Shown here one piece after another: positions 36,514 to 45,162 of a stretch of DNA of 64,000 nucleotides. This DNA is from Nocardia flavorosea (GTDB lineage: Bacteria > Actinomycetota > Actinomycetes > Mycobacteriales > Mycobacteriaceae). Made by a program: the position numbers and the translations under genes. The stretch's first letter is position 1, and every line of letters begins with the position of its first letter. The notes beneath the pieces were generated by a model. It did not search any database. It was given only the letters and a program-made list of their open reading frames with translations, and was not told the origin of the DNA. The DNA is taken from the NCBI RefSeq assembly GCF_015477805.1, contig NZ_JADLQL010000001.1, positions 1,674,001 through 1,738,000 of the forward strand. Direction: 5' to 3'.

Positions 36514-37291
36514 CCACCCAGCATCAGCGGGTATCCGTCACAGTGCAGACCGGTGACCTGGGAAAATACTGAACCTGTGGACAACCGCATTCTGTGGACA
36601 ACTACCGGCCGGCGCATGCTGGAGGTCCCCTGCCCGCGTATCGGAGCGACCTCGAACGGGTGCGACGGCAACGCGCAGTCCGATCGGCGGCACCTCACAT
36701 CGTGCGCGTTCGGTCGATCGTCATACCGGCCACGGCGGGTCATGCGCGGCGGGCGGGTGCTGCTCACCGCGGTCCAGTGCTCGCTCGTGGGCTTCTGCCT
36801 GCAGTCCTCGTCGAACCGGATCGTTATCGTTGCTTGCTCCGGCAACGGGCGCCCGTACCGGACGGAGATGCTGTCACCCGGCCGAGGCGGGTAGCGCCCG
36901 GCTGTACACCGCCAGGTACGTCCGCGCCCCACTGCCTCACCAGCGCCCACGGTCCGTGCCGGATCACCCCCGACCGGCTCATCGTCCGCGCCGCGACAGG
37001 CGGATCGGCGCTCCGGCCGGGCACCTGCTGCAGGTCCGCGACAGCGACCGTGTCCGGATTCCACGGCCTCCGCCCGGATCGCGCACAGAACCAGGCCGCG
37101 CAGCAGGCCCAGCAAGCCCGCCGGTAGTGCGCAGCAGACAGAGAGCCGGGCCGACCGATCACAGGAGCGCCGAGACCGCGCCGATGGGCCGCTTCCGGGG
37201 TCGTCCCGAGCGGCCCGGGCGTCGCCGCGGCACTGGCACCGGAGTGCCGGCCGGCCCAGGACCGGAATCGACGATTCCGGCCGCGGCCGGA
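36514..37291. other. Gap with possible degraded coding sequence
   Basis: About 780 bases. The right side contains reverse-strand fragments with non-random composition, for example ISVRYGRPLPEQATITIRF followed by DEDCRQKPTSEHWTAVS near 36770-36880, but these lie in an Arg-rich frame with no clear start. A neighbouring frame has LLGLLRGLVLCAIRAEA near 37080. They may be pieces of a secreted protein gene with indels. No intact gene can be supported. Confidence 0.35.
36576..36601 (-). promoter_or_regulatory. Two perfect DnaA boxes upstream of yraN-comM-dprA
   Basis: TTGTCCACA, the actinobacterial DnaA-box consensus, occurs twice on the reverse strand: complement of 36576-36584 and of 36593-36601, 17 bases apart. 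The flanking bases are also alike (CTGTGGACAAC both times on the + strand). They lie 63-88 bases before the yraN start, where they could affect transcription. Confidence 0.75.
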
Positions 37292-37597
37292 TCACTCCGG
37301 GAGTCGCAGGTCCGGCTTCTCCAGCTCTTCGATATTGACGTCTTTGAAAGTGATCACCCGGACATGTTTGACGAACCGCGCCGGCCGGTACATATCCCAG
37401 ACCCAGGCGTCACTCATCCGGACTTCGAAGTACACCTCGCCGTCGGCGTTCTGCGGGCGCAGTTCCACGGAGTTGGCCAGATAGAAGCGGCGCTCGGTTT
37501 CCACCACGTACGAGAACTGACCGACGATGTCCTTGTACTCCCGGTACAGCGAGAGCTCCATCTCGGTTTCGTATTTCTCGAGGTCCTCGGCACTCAT
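37292..37597 (-). CDS. DUF2469 family protein
   Basis: A 101-residue acidic protein, MSAEDLEKYETEMELSLYRE at the N-terminus and FKDVNIEELEKPDLRLPE at the end. It matches the actinobacterial DUF2469 family (Rv2901c, also 101 residues), function unknown. No membrane segment. ATG at 37595-37597 has AAGGAGG about 11 bases upstream; longer in-frame starts are not conserved. It follows rnhB on the same strand after 151 bases. Confidence 0.93.
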   Translation of the reverse strand: MSAEDLEKYETEMELSLYREYKDIVGQFSYVVETERRFYLANSVELRPQNADGEVYFEVRMSDAWVWDMYRPARFVKHVRVITFKDVNIEELEKPDLRLPE

Positions 37598-37748
37598 CGG
37601 GTGGAACGTCCTCCTTCTCGCCGCCATGCGTGTGTTGTCATCATCGCTCATGCCGCCCGGGCATGTCACCGTGGGCCGGTCGGCCGCCTGTCGATGCCGG
37701 GCGTATCCGACCGCGACAACAGGTGGCCGGGCGTTCCGGGGAGTTCGG

Positions 37749-38474
37749 TCAGGCGGCTCCTCCGGCCCCGGCGGTGACCTCCGCCAATATTTCGCCGGCG
37801 GGGGTCAGCGCGACCTCGCTGTCCCGCACATTGCGCCATGACCTGCGGTGTTCCGGGCACGGCCCGAGCCGCCGCAGTGCTTCGATATGCCGGGTGGTGT
37901 TGTAGCCCTTGTGCTCGGCGAAGCCGTATCCGGGCAGGCGCTGATCGAGCTCGACCATCATCCGGTCGCGGGTCACCTTGGCGAGCACACTGGCCGCGGC
38001 AATACATGCCGCGGTGCCGTCTCCGCCGATCACCGGTAGTGACGGCACCGGTAGCCCGGGTACCCGGAACCCATCGGTGAGCACATAGCCGGGAGTACGG
38101 CCGAGACCGGCGACCGCCCGGCGCATTCCCTGGATATTCGCCACATGGATCCCGATGGCGTCGATTTCGGCCGCCGGGATCACGACGACCGACCAGGCCG
38201 CGGCGAGCCGGGTGATCACCGGATAGAGGGCCTCACGGGTCGTCTCGCTGAGTTTCTTCGAATCGTCGAGCCCGGCCAGCGCATCCTGCGCGCGGGGCCC
38301 GAGGACGCAGGCAGCCACGACGAGGGGCCCCGCGCTGGGGCCGCGCCCCGCCTCGTCGACTCCGGCGACCGGTCCCAGCCCGCAGCGGTGCAGCGCCGAC
38401 TCCAGGGTCCGCAACCCACCGGCCCGGCGCATCACCACCCGCGGTGGCCAATTCTGTTCTCGTACCGCTTTCAT
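37749..38474 (-). CDS. rnhB: Ribonuclease HII
   Basis: A 241-residue RNase that cleaves RNA in RNA-DNA hybrids, including single ribonucleotides. The acidic active site is seen in [13 protein letters not shown] (Asp, Glu), LDDSKKLSE (Asp) and a later Asp in [10 protein letters not shown] or [13 protein letters not shown]. The family YGFAEHKGY motif is present. ATG at 38474 is preferred; a TTG six codons upstream is possible since GGGCGG lies before it. It follows lepB by 33 bases. Confidence 0.95.
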   Translation of the reverse strand: MKAVREQNWPPRVVMRRAGGLRTLESALHRCGLGPVAGVDEAGRGPSAGPLVVAACVLGPRAQDALAGLDDSKKLSETTREALYPVITRLAAAWSVVVIPAAEIDAIGIHVANIQGMRRAVAGLGRTPGYVLTDGFRVPGLPVPSLPVIGGDGTAACIAAASVLAKVTRDRMMVELDQRLPGYGFAEHKGYNTTRHIEALRRLGPCPEHRRSWRNVRDSEVALTPAGEILAEVTAGAGGAA

Positions 38475-38507
38475 ACGCGTATTCGCCGCCAACCCGATCC
38501 GCCCCGC

Positions 38508-39296
38508 TCAATTCTCCTGCGGATTCGTTCCATCGATGGGCCCGATCCGTCCCGGCGGCCAGATCTTGAAGACCGCTTTGCCGCGTACGTTGTCGATGGG
38601 CACGGTGCCCTGGAGTTCGTCGCCGATATGCGCCCGGGAATCCGCGGATTCGTTGCGGTTGTCGCCCATCACCCACAGGTTGCCCTCGGGGACGGTCACC
38701 GGCCCGAAAACGCGGCCGACCGGGTAGGACGCATTCGCCTGGCCGGGCATCCACGGGTAGTCGTCCTCGACGTAGGGCTCGTCGAGCGGCTGCCCGTCGA
38801 CCATTACGCGGCCCTGGTCGTCGCAGCATTCCACGGTCTGTCCGCCGACCGCGATAACGCGTTTGACGAGGTCGTTCTCGTCCGGCGGTACGAGGCCGAA
38901 GAACGAGAAGAAATTCTGCACACCGCGGATGACCGTATTGTCCGAGCGGATCGAACGGTAGTGCCCGTTCCAGGAGGGCGGCCCGACGAAGACCACGACG
39001 TCACCCGGCTTCGGCTCGCTCCAGTAGTAGCTCAGCTTCTGCACGTAGATCCGGTCGCCGGTGCATCCGGCGCAGCCGTGCAGCGTAGGCTCCATGGATT
39101 GCGAAGGGATGACATAGGGACGGCCGACGAAGGTCACCATGAGAGCGGCGATAACCGCCGCGATCACCAGCAGGATAGGAAGTTCCTGCCAGAACGGCCG
39201 CTGCTTCTTCGCTTTGACGGCCCGCCGCGCCCGGCGCCTGCGGGGCTGCCCGTCCGCGGGATCCGACCCCGATCTCGACCAACTCTCGTCTGCCAC
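38508..39296 (-). CDS. lepB: Signal peptidase I
   Basis: A 262-residue membrane protease that cuts Sec and Tat signal peptides. After a 38-residue basic cytoplasmic part (RRRRARRAVKAKKQR) comes one transmembrane helix (LPILLVIAAVIAALMVTFVG). The catalytic Ser67 is in IPSQSMEPTL and the general base Lys145 in DLVKRVIAV; MGDNRNESADSR is the typical box E. The GTG at 39294-39296 follows a -10 box by six bases, which suggests leaderless translation; a longer start at 39317 is less likely. Confidence 0.95.
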   Translation of the reverse strand: MADESWSRSGSDPADGQPRRRRARRAVKAKKQRPFWQELPILLVIAAVIAALMVTFVGRPYVIPSQSMEPTLHGCAGCTGDRIYVQKLSYYWSEPKPGDVVVFVGPPSWNGHYRSIRSDNTVIRGVQNFFSFFGLVPPDENDLVKRVIAVGGQTVECCDDQGRVMVDGQPLDEPYVEDDYPWMPGQANASYPVGRVFGPVTVPEGNLWVMGDNRNESADSRAHIGDELQGTVPIDNVRGKAVFKIWPPGRIGPIDGTNPQEN

Positions 39297-39302
39297 GCGA
39301 AC

Positions 39303-39308
39303 AGCGTA
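39303..39308 (-). promoter_or_regulatory. Probable -10 box of leaderless lepB transcript
   Basis: TACGCT on the reverse strand is six bases from the lepB GTG. No Shine-Dalgarno sequence lies in between. The box overlaps the distal arm of the hairpin at 39306-39344. Confidence 0.45.
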
Positions 39309-39344
39309 GCCCGGCACCGCAGCGGTTACGCGGTACCGGGCTAC
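39306..39344 (-). terminator. Large stem-loop between rplS and lepB
   Basis: GTAGCCCGGCACCGC and GCGGTACCGGGCTAC form a 15-bp stem with a single mismatch (C39315 against A39335) and a 9-base loop. It is 65 bases past the rplS stop. No T-run follows. It could end rplS transcripts, and it also overlaps the probable lepB promoter. Confidence 0.65.
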
Positions 39345-39409
39345 TTATGCCGTTCGCCGAGGTCACCGGCGCGCACCACGGCGCGCAAGTGTCGGCGATC
39401 AAGCGCAGG

Positions 39410-39751
39410 TCAGCGCTTTTCTTTGATCTTGGCGGCCTTACCGCGCAGCTCCCGCAGGTAGTACAGCTTGGCCCGGCGGACATCGCCGCGGGTCACCACA
39501 TCGATGTGATCGATGGTGGGGCTGTGCACGGGGAAGGTGCGCTCCACGCCGACACCGAACGACACCTTGCGCACGGTGAAGGTCTCGCGGATACCGCCGC
39601 CCTGGCGCCGGATGACGACGCCCTTGAAGACCTGGATACGTTCCTTGGAGCCCTCGATGACCTTCACGTGCACATTGAGGGTGTCGCCCGGCCGGAAGTC
39701 GGGGACATCGCTGCGCAGCGAGCTCTCGTCGACGAAATCAAGGGTGTTCAT
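39410..39751 (-). CDS. rplS: 50S ribosomal protein L19
   Basis: A 113-residue L19, the normal length. Diagnostic segments are [40 protein letters not shown] and [20 protein letters not shown] at 39749-39751 is chosen over the ATG two codons upstream because AGAAGG is then six bases away and the N-terminus MNTLDF fits the family. Confidence 0.98.
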   Translation of the reverse strand: MNTLDFVDESSLRSDVPDFRPGDTLNVHVKVIEGSKERIQVFKGVVIRRQGGGIRETFTVRKVSFGVGVERTFPVHSPTIDHIDVVTRGDVRRAKLYYLRELRGKAAKIKEKR

Positions 39752-39876
39752 GATCATCCTTCTGATGGTCGCGCGAACAGAGGAACCTGGCGGCGCGGAC
39801 GCTCGACCGGTTCATGCTCCGAATGTGGGATGCGCCGGGCCGAAAGCGACCAGGGCAACCTGTGCATTGTGCCAGA

Positions 39877-40827
39877 TCAGGGATCGCTTCCGGAAACGGG
39901 CCCCGGTGCGGTGGGTGGGTCGCCGGGGTCGTCGGTGGTTTCCGCCGCGCCGCCGTGCGCCCACCGGTTCAGGTCGTGCAGCAGTGGGTGCTGCCGGTGC
40001 GGCGCGGGTGGTGCGGGCACCACCCGCCGGGTCAGTTCTTCCTCTGCCGCCGAGCGGACGTGCTCGACATCCGGTTTACCGGCGATCAGATCCTGAACGA
40101 AGATCTTGGCCCGGATCACCGGGCGGCGGTACCGCCGTTCACGCACGATCGCCCGGTACATCAGCCGCCGCCGGTTGGTGCCGTAGCGCCAGCGCGCCCA
40201 CGGGGCCCCGGGCCGGCTCAACCGCAGTGCCCCCACCACCAGCAGCGGCAGGAAGAACATGCCGAACAAGCCGGTCCAGATCTTCCCCTTGGCGATCACC
40301 ACGGCGGCCAGAGCCAGGTTCCCCAGCGCGAACGCGATGACCAGTACTCGCACCCAGGCCCCCGGGTAGTCGCGCAGCCCGTTGATCTCGAGCAGCCACA
40401 GCGGATGGAAGCCGAGCAGGAGCAGACCGGTCACGGCGAGCGCGACGAATACCGCGTCCACCGAGGTGCGGCCCTGTTCCTCCCAGTAGACGTCGCGCAG
40501 GTAGTAGAGCAGCGCGAACTCGTCGAGGACCAGTGCCGCGCCGACCCCGAACGACGCGGCCAGCCCGGCCGCGACGGCCGGACCGCCGCCCGTGTCGGCG
40601 GTGGCGATCATCCCGATACCCGAGATCAGGACCAGCACGACCCCGAACACCATGTGGTGGATGTGCACCCCGCCGGATTTCAGATTGCCGGGCCACCAGC
40701 GCACCCGGGCCCGGATCAGCCGGACACTGACCCGGATCACCAGGAATCCGATGATGAAACCGACCAGGAAACACAGGAGCGGGAGCCGGCCCGCGGCAAT
40801 GACGTCCTCGGACCACCACTGCCGCAT
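39877..40827 (-). CDS. Integral membrane protein of unknown function
   Basis: A 316-residue protein with about six to seven hydrophobic helices in the first 220 residues and a polar C-terminal part ending in Pro/Ala-rich sequence. A short conserved-looking segment GGVHIHHMVFG with paired His lies after the first helix, and ALVLDEFALLYYLRDVYWEE later carries acidic residues; these could bind a metal, but this is inference. I recognise it only as an actinobacterial hypothetical membrane protein. It lies upstream of rplS by 125 bases on the same strand. Confidence 0.82.
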   Translation of the reverse strand: MRQWWSEDVIAAGRLPLLCFLVGFIIGFLVIRVSVRLIRARVRWWPGNLKSGGVHIHHMVFGVVLVLISGIGMIATADTGGGPAVAAGLAASFGVGAALVLDEFALLYYLRDVYWEEQGRTSVDAVFVALAVTGLLLLGFHPLWLLEINGLRDYPGAWVRVLVIAFALGNLALAAVVIAKGKIWTGLFGMFFLPLLVVGALRLSRPGAPWARWRYGTNRRRLMYRAIVRERRYRRPVIRAKIFVQDLIAGKPDVEHVRSAAEEELTRRVVPAPPAPHRQHPLLHDLNRWAHGGAAETTDDPGDPPTAPGPVSGSDP

Positions 40828-40855
40828 ACCGGCCCCCCTTCACTGACGAAAGGCG

Positions 40856-43372
40856 TTACTTTCCGAAACCCGCCCGCCGCAACGCGTCGGCCATGGCGCC
40901 GTTCACAGGTGCATTATCCCGCCGATTACCACGGCCCTGGCCCCGATTGCGGGCCGCATCGCCGCCGCGGCCCTGGCCACCGCCCTGACCGGCGCGACCG
41001 CCCGCATTACCTTGCCCCCCGCGGTTTTTCGCGCCGCGGCCCTGGCCACCGCGGTCCGCTCCGCCGGCGTGACCGGCGCCGTCGCGGCCACCGGAACCGC
41101 GGCCGCGGTCGCCACCGGGCCCCTGGCCGCGTTCGGGTTTGCCGACGCCGGGCTCGTCGTCGAGCCGCAACGACAGCCCGATCCGCTGACGCGGAATATC
41201 GACCTCGAGCACCTTCACCTTGACCACGTCACCGGATTTGACGACCTCGCGCGGGTCGCGGACGAAATTCTTCGACATCGCCGAAACGTGTACCAGCCCG
41301 TCCTGATGCACGCCTACATCGACGAAGGCGCCGAACGCGGCGACATTGGTGACCACGCCCTCGAGCACCATTCCGGGTTGCAGATCGGCGACCTTCTCGA
41401 TTCCGGCGGCGAATTCGGCGGTTTTGAATTCGGGCCGCGGGTCACGACCCGGTTTCTCCAGTTCGCCGATGATATCGGTGACTGTCGGGACACCGAAGGT
41501 CTCGTCGGTGAATTCGGTGGGGCGCAGGCTGCGCAGGACGGCCTCGTTGCCGATGATCTCGGCGATTCCGCTGCCGGTGCATTCGAGGATCCGGTGCACC
41601 ACCGGATAGGCCTCGGGATGCACCGCGGAGGTGTCGAGCGGGTTGTCGCCACCGCGGATCCGCAGGAAGCCGGCGCACTGCTCGAAAGCTTTGGGGCCCA
41701 ATCGGGGAACATCGAGCAACGCGGCACGGCTCGGGAAACGGCCGTTGCGATCGCGGTGCGCGACGATACTCTCCGCGACCGACCCGGTAATTCCGGAAAC
41801 GCGGGACAGCAGCGGAACCGACGCCGTGTTCACATCGACGCCGACCGCGTTCACGGCATCTTCGACCACCGCGCCCAGGGACCGGGCCAGCAGGGTTTCG
41901 GAGATATCGTGCTGGTACTGCCCCACTCCGATGGATTTCGGTTCGATCTTGACGAGTTCGGCCAGCGGATCCTGCAATCGGCGGGCGATGGATACCGCGC
42001 CGCGCAACGAGACATCGAGTTCGGGAAGCTCCTGCGAGGCATACGCGGAGGCCGAGTACACGGAGGCGCCGGCCTCGGACACCACGATCTTGGTCGGCTT
42101 CTTCTCCGGGATCCGCTCGATCAACTGCGCGGCGAGCGCATCGGTTTCCCGGGAGGCGGTGCCGTTACCGATGGCGATCAACTCGACCCCGAACCGCTCC
42201 ACCAGCGCGGCGAGGACGGCCAGCGATTTCTCGGTCTGGTTCTGCGGTTTGTGCGGATAGACGACCTCGGTCGCCACGACCTTGCCGGTGCCGTCGACCA
42301 CCGCGACCTTCACCCCGGTGCGGTAACCGGGGTCCAATCCCATAGTGGCGCGGGTACCGGCCGGTGCGGCCAGCAGCAGATCCCGCAGATTGGCGGCGAA
42401 CACCTCCACCGCATCGCGTTCGGCGGCCTGCCGCAACCGCATCCGGGTATCGATACCGAGGCTGACCTGCAGTTTGGTCCGCCAGGCCCAGCGCACCGTA
42501 TCCAGCAGCCAGGAATCCGCGGGACGGCCCTCGTCGGCGATCGAGAACCGCTGCGCGATCCGCGCCTCATACAGGCTGCGTTCGCCGGGCGCGAGTTCGG
42601 AATCCGCGGGTTCGGGATCGAGCTGTACCGAGAGCACCTCTTCCTTTTCGCCACGCAGCAGCGCCAGGATCCGATGCGAGGGCAGGGCGGTGAATTCCTC
42701 GGCGAAGTCGAAGTAGTCGGCGAATTTGGCCCCGGCCTCTTCCTTCCCGGCGCGCACGGTCGCGGTGACCCGGCCGCGGGTCCACATCATCTCCCGGAGT
42801 TCGCCGACGAGATCGGCGTCCTCGGCGAACCGTTCGACCAGGATGGCCCGCGCGCCGTCGAGCTGCTCGGCGGTGTAGCCGGCCGGATCGGTGGCCGGAT
42901 CGCCGAGCAGGGCATCCGCCACGGGTTCGTGGCCGGCTTCGCGCGCGATCTGGGCTTTGGTGCGACGCTTGGGTTTATAGGGCAGGTAGATATCCTCGAG
43001 GCGGGCCTTGGTCTCGGCCAGCAGCAGCTGACGGTGCAGGGCTTCGTCGAGTTTGCCCTGGCTGCGGATGGATTCGATAACGGTGGCCCGGCGTTCGTCC
43101 AGTTCACGCAGATAGTGCAGGCGTTCTTCGAGAGTGCGCAGCTGGGCGTCGTCCAGGCCGCCGGTGATCTCTTTGCGATAGCGCGCGATGAACGGCACCG
43201 TGGACCCGCCGTCGAGTAGTTCGACGGCGGCGGCGACCTGGTTCTCGCGCACCGCCAGTTCGTCGGCGATGCGCCGGGTCACGGTGCCGGAAACGGCCGG
43301 GCCGGCACCGGCGGTTGCGGTCGAGTCGGTCTGGATCGTGTCGGGACCCGAGGTCTCTGGCGCTGTCGTCAC
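40856..43372 (-). CDS. tex: Tex-like S1 RNA-binding protein with Arg/Gly-rich tail
   Basis: An 838-residue protein of the Tex family, nucleic-acid-binding transcription accessory factors. Conserved segments are TVPFIARYRKEITGGLDD, EDIYLPYKPKRRTKAQIARE, the YqgF-like GLDPGYRTGVKVAVVDGTG, and the helix-hairpin-helix region SRVSGITGSVAESIVAHRD. The S1 domain starts near residue 640 with LQPGMVLEGVVTNVAAFGAF. The last 95 residues are an Arg/Gly/Gln-rich tail (GGQGRGGDAARNRGQGRGN), ending in ADALRRAGFGK. The GTG at 43370-43372 is preceded by TAGTGT seven bases away, so it may be leaderless. Confidence 0.94.
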   Translation of the reverse strand: MTTAPETSGPDTIQTDSTATAGAGPAVSGTVTRRIADELAVRENQVAAAVELLDGGSTVPFIARYRKEITGGLDDAQLRTLEERLHYLRELDERRATVIESIRSQGKLDEALHRQLLLAETKARLEDIYLPYKPKRRTKAQIAREAGHEPVADALLGDPATDPAGYTAEQLDGARAILVERFAEDADLVGELREMMWTRGRVTATVRAGKEEAGAKFADYFDFAEEFTALPSHRILALLRGEKEEVLSVQLDPEPADSELAPGERSLYEARIAQRFSIADEGRPADSWLLDTVRWAWRTKLQVSLGIDTRMRLRQAAERDAVEVFAANLRDLLLAAPAGTRATMGLDPGYRTGVKVAVVDGTGKVVATEVVYPHKPQNQTEKSLAVLAALVERFGVELIAIGNGTASRETDALAAQLIERIPEKKPTKIVVSEAGASVYSASAYASQELPELDVSLRGAVSIARRLQDPLAELVKIEPKSIGVGQYQHDISETLLARSLGAVVEDAVNAVGVDVNTASVPLLSRVSGITGSVAESIVAHRDRNGRFPSRAALLDVPRLGPKAFEQCAGFLRIRGGDNPLDTSAVHPEAYPVVHRILECTGSGIAEIIGNEAVLRSLRPTEFTDETFGVPTVTDIIGELEKPGRDPRPEFKTAEFAAGIEKVADLQPGMVLEGVVTNVAAFGAFVDVGVHQDGLVHVSAMSKNFVRDPREVVKSGDVVKVKVLEVDIPRQRIGLSLRLDDEPGVGKPERGQGPGGDRGRGSGGRDGAGHAGGADRGGQGRGAKNRGGQGNAGGRAGQGGGQGRGGDAARNRGQGRGNRRDNAPVNGAMADALRRAGFGK

Positions 43373-43379
43373 GACCCGC

Positions 43380-43385
43380 ACACTA
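43380..43385 (-). promoter_or_regulatory. Possible -10 box of the tex gene
   Basis: TAGTGT on the reverse strand, seven bases from the GTG at 43372 with no Shine-Dalgarno sequence between. The geometry fits a leaderless mRNA. The upstream acyl-CoA synthetase gene ends 63 bases before, so tex may also be read through. Confidence 0.4.
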
Positions 43386-43447
43386 CCTGCGCCGGATGAC
43401 AGGCGAACCCGGCCCGCCCTGCACCACCGGCCCCGGCGCCGATACCG

Positions 43448-45073
43448 CTAACCGGCCGCGGTGCGCCCCTGATCCCGGAGCAGGAAGCGCTGAATCTTAC
43501 CGCTGGGCGTTTTGGGCAGATCCGTGACGAAATGCACCCGCCGCGGATAGGCGTGCGCGGCGAATTTCTTCTTGACCAGGCCCTGCAGCTCTTCGGTCAA
43601 TGCATCGGTGCCCGTGACCCCGTCGCGCAGCACCACGAACGCTTCCAGCACCTCGCCACGGAGTTCGTCCGGCAGGCCGACGACCGCGGCCTCGGCGACA
43701 TCGGAGTGCAGGACCAGCACACTTTCCACTTCGAACGGGCCGATCCGGTAGCCGGCCATGATGATCACATCGTCGTCGCGGGCGGAGAAGTGGAAGAAGC
43801 CCTCGCTGTCGCGGGAACCGGCGTCCCCGGTGAGGTACCAGCGGCCGTCGGGTGTGTAACGCTGCGCGGACCGTTCGGGGTCGCCCAGGTACCCGACGAA
43901 CCACAGCAGGGCACTGTGCTGGGTATCGATGGCGATCCGGCCGAGTTGTCCGGGTGGGGCCTCGATATCGGCGTCGTCGGCGAGCACGGCGCAGGCCCAG
44001 CCGGGCAGGGACCGACCCATCGACCCGGCGGGCGCGCTCGCGTTCAGTTCGTCGTGCCAGGCGTTGCAGATCACCATGCCGTGTTCGGTCTGGCCGTAGT
44101 GATCGCGAACCGCGACGCCGAGCGCCTCGGCCGACCAGGCGACCACCTCCGGCGTCAGCGGTTCGCCAGCGGACGACGCGCGACGCAATCGGGCCGACTG
44201 TCCGTCGGACCCGGCCCGCAATGCCCGGTAGACCGTCGGCGCGGCCGCGAAGTTGGTGACACCGAACCGGTGCAGCACCTGCCAGGTGAGGTCCGGGGAG
44301 AAACCGGCGTGCAACAACAGACTCCGGGTGCCCGACACCAGGGGGCCGAGGATGGCGTAGTAGAGACCGTAGGCCCAGCCCGGATCGGCGGCGTTCCAGA
44401 AAACATCGTCGGGCCGCACGTCGAGCGCGAATTCCTGGTAGGCGTGGAAGGAGGCCAGTGCGCGAACCGGAATCGGTACGCCCTTCGGTGTCCCGGTGGT
44501 TCCGCTGGTGAACAACTGGACCAGCAGGCCGTCCCCGCCCACCGTCGCCGCGGCGGCGCCGGTGTCCGCGGCCGGGAGGTCGTCCAACCGCACGGCGCCC
44601 GGGATATCGGCCGGGCCCGCGACGACAGTGCGCCACGGCGGATCCGCGGGAATATCCGCGCCCGGTGCCAGTTTGCCCGCCTGATCCGGATCGGTGATCA
44701 CGACGGCGGCTTCGGCGGCGCGCAACCGGAAAGCGATCGCCGGTGGCGCGAAGGCGGTGAACAGCGGAACATGGACCGCCCCGCGGCGCCAGATGGCCAG
44801 CAGCACCGCCACCAGATCCGCGGATTTCGCCATCAGCGTCGCGACCCGATCCCCCGGCCCGACCCCGAGACCGGCCAGCGCGGCCGCGTGCCGTTCGGAG
44901 CGTGCACGCAGTTCACCGTAGGTCAGATCGACCGACGAGAGATCGCTCTCGACAACTGTGAACGCGACGGCATCGGCCGGGTGCCGGTCGCAGAGCAGCT
45001 CGGCTGCGCACGCATCGGCACGGTCGTAGGTGTCCAGCAGTTCACGCACCCGCGTATTCGGGTCGGCACCCAT
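43448..45073 (-). CDS. AMP-binding acyl-CoA synthetase
   Basis: A 541-residue member of the adenylate-forming family that activates a carboxylic acid as acyl-AMP and then as CoA thioester. Motifs: LVQLFTSGTTGTPKGVP (P-loop, about residues 185-200), DHYGQTEHGMVICN, YLTGDAGSRDSEGFFHFSAR (Asp binding ribose) and the catalytic Lys in TPSGKIQRFLL near the C-terminus. It looks closer to acetyl/medium-chain synthetases than to FadD proteins; the substrate is not known. ATG at 45071-45073 has GAGGAG upstream. It is divergent from the GAF-LuxR gene, which may control it. Confidence 0.92.
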   Translation of the reverse strand: MGADPNTRVRELLDTYDRADACAAELLCDRHPADAVAFTVVESDLSSVDLTYGELRARSERHAAALAGLGVGPGDRVATLMAKSADLVAVLLAIWRRGAVHVPLFTAFAPPAIAFRLRAAEAAVVITDPDQAGKLAPGADIPADPPWRTVVAGPADIPGAVRLDDLPAADTGAAAATVGGDGLLVQLFTSGTTGTPKGVPIPVRALASFHAYQEFALDVRPDDVFWNAADPGWAYGLYYAILGPLVSGTRSLLLHAGFSPDLTWQVLHRFGVTNFAAAPTVYRALRAGSDGQSARLRRASSAGEPLTPEVVAWSAEALGVAVRDHYGQTEHGMVICNAWHDELNASAPAGSMGRSLPGWACAVLADDADIEAPPGQLGRIAIDTQHSALLWFVGYLGDPERSAQRYTPDGRWYLTGDAGSRDSEGFFHFSARDDDVIIMAGYRIGPFEVESVLVLHSDVAEAAVVGLPDELRGEVLEAFVVLRDGVTGTDALTEELQGLVKKKFAAHAYPRRVHFVTDLPKTPSGKIQRFLLRDQGRTAAG

Positions 45074-45138
45074 CTCGCATCTCCTCGGTTCATCGATCCG
45101 GTGTTGCAATAGGATGTAGGTCACAGTTCGTCGGCACT

Positions 45139-45154
45139 ACCCCCGAAAAGGGGT
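45139..45154 (+). promoter_or_regulatory. Hairpin covering the ribosome binding site of the LuxR gene
   Basis: ACCCC and GGGGT pair around the loop CGAAAA. The 3' arm contains GGGG (45150-45153), the only Shine-Dalgarno-like sequence before the ATG at 45163. The fold would hide the site in the mRNA. Confidence 0.5.
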
Positions 45155-45162
45155 GAACCTCC

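Noticed and set aside
41012..43219. A 735-codon open frame on the + strand opposite tex
   Set aside because: Its translation (rich in Gly, Arg, His, Gln) is the antisense shadow of a well-supported Tex gene; no domain or ribosome binding site.
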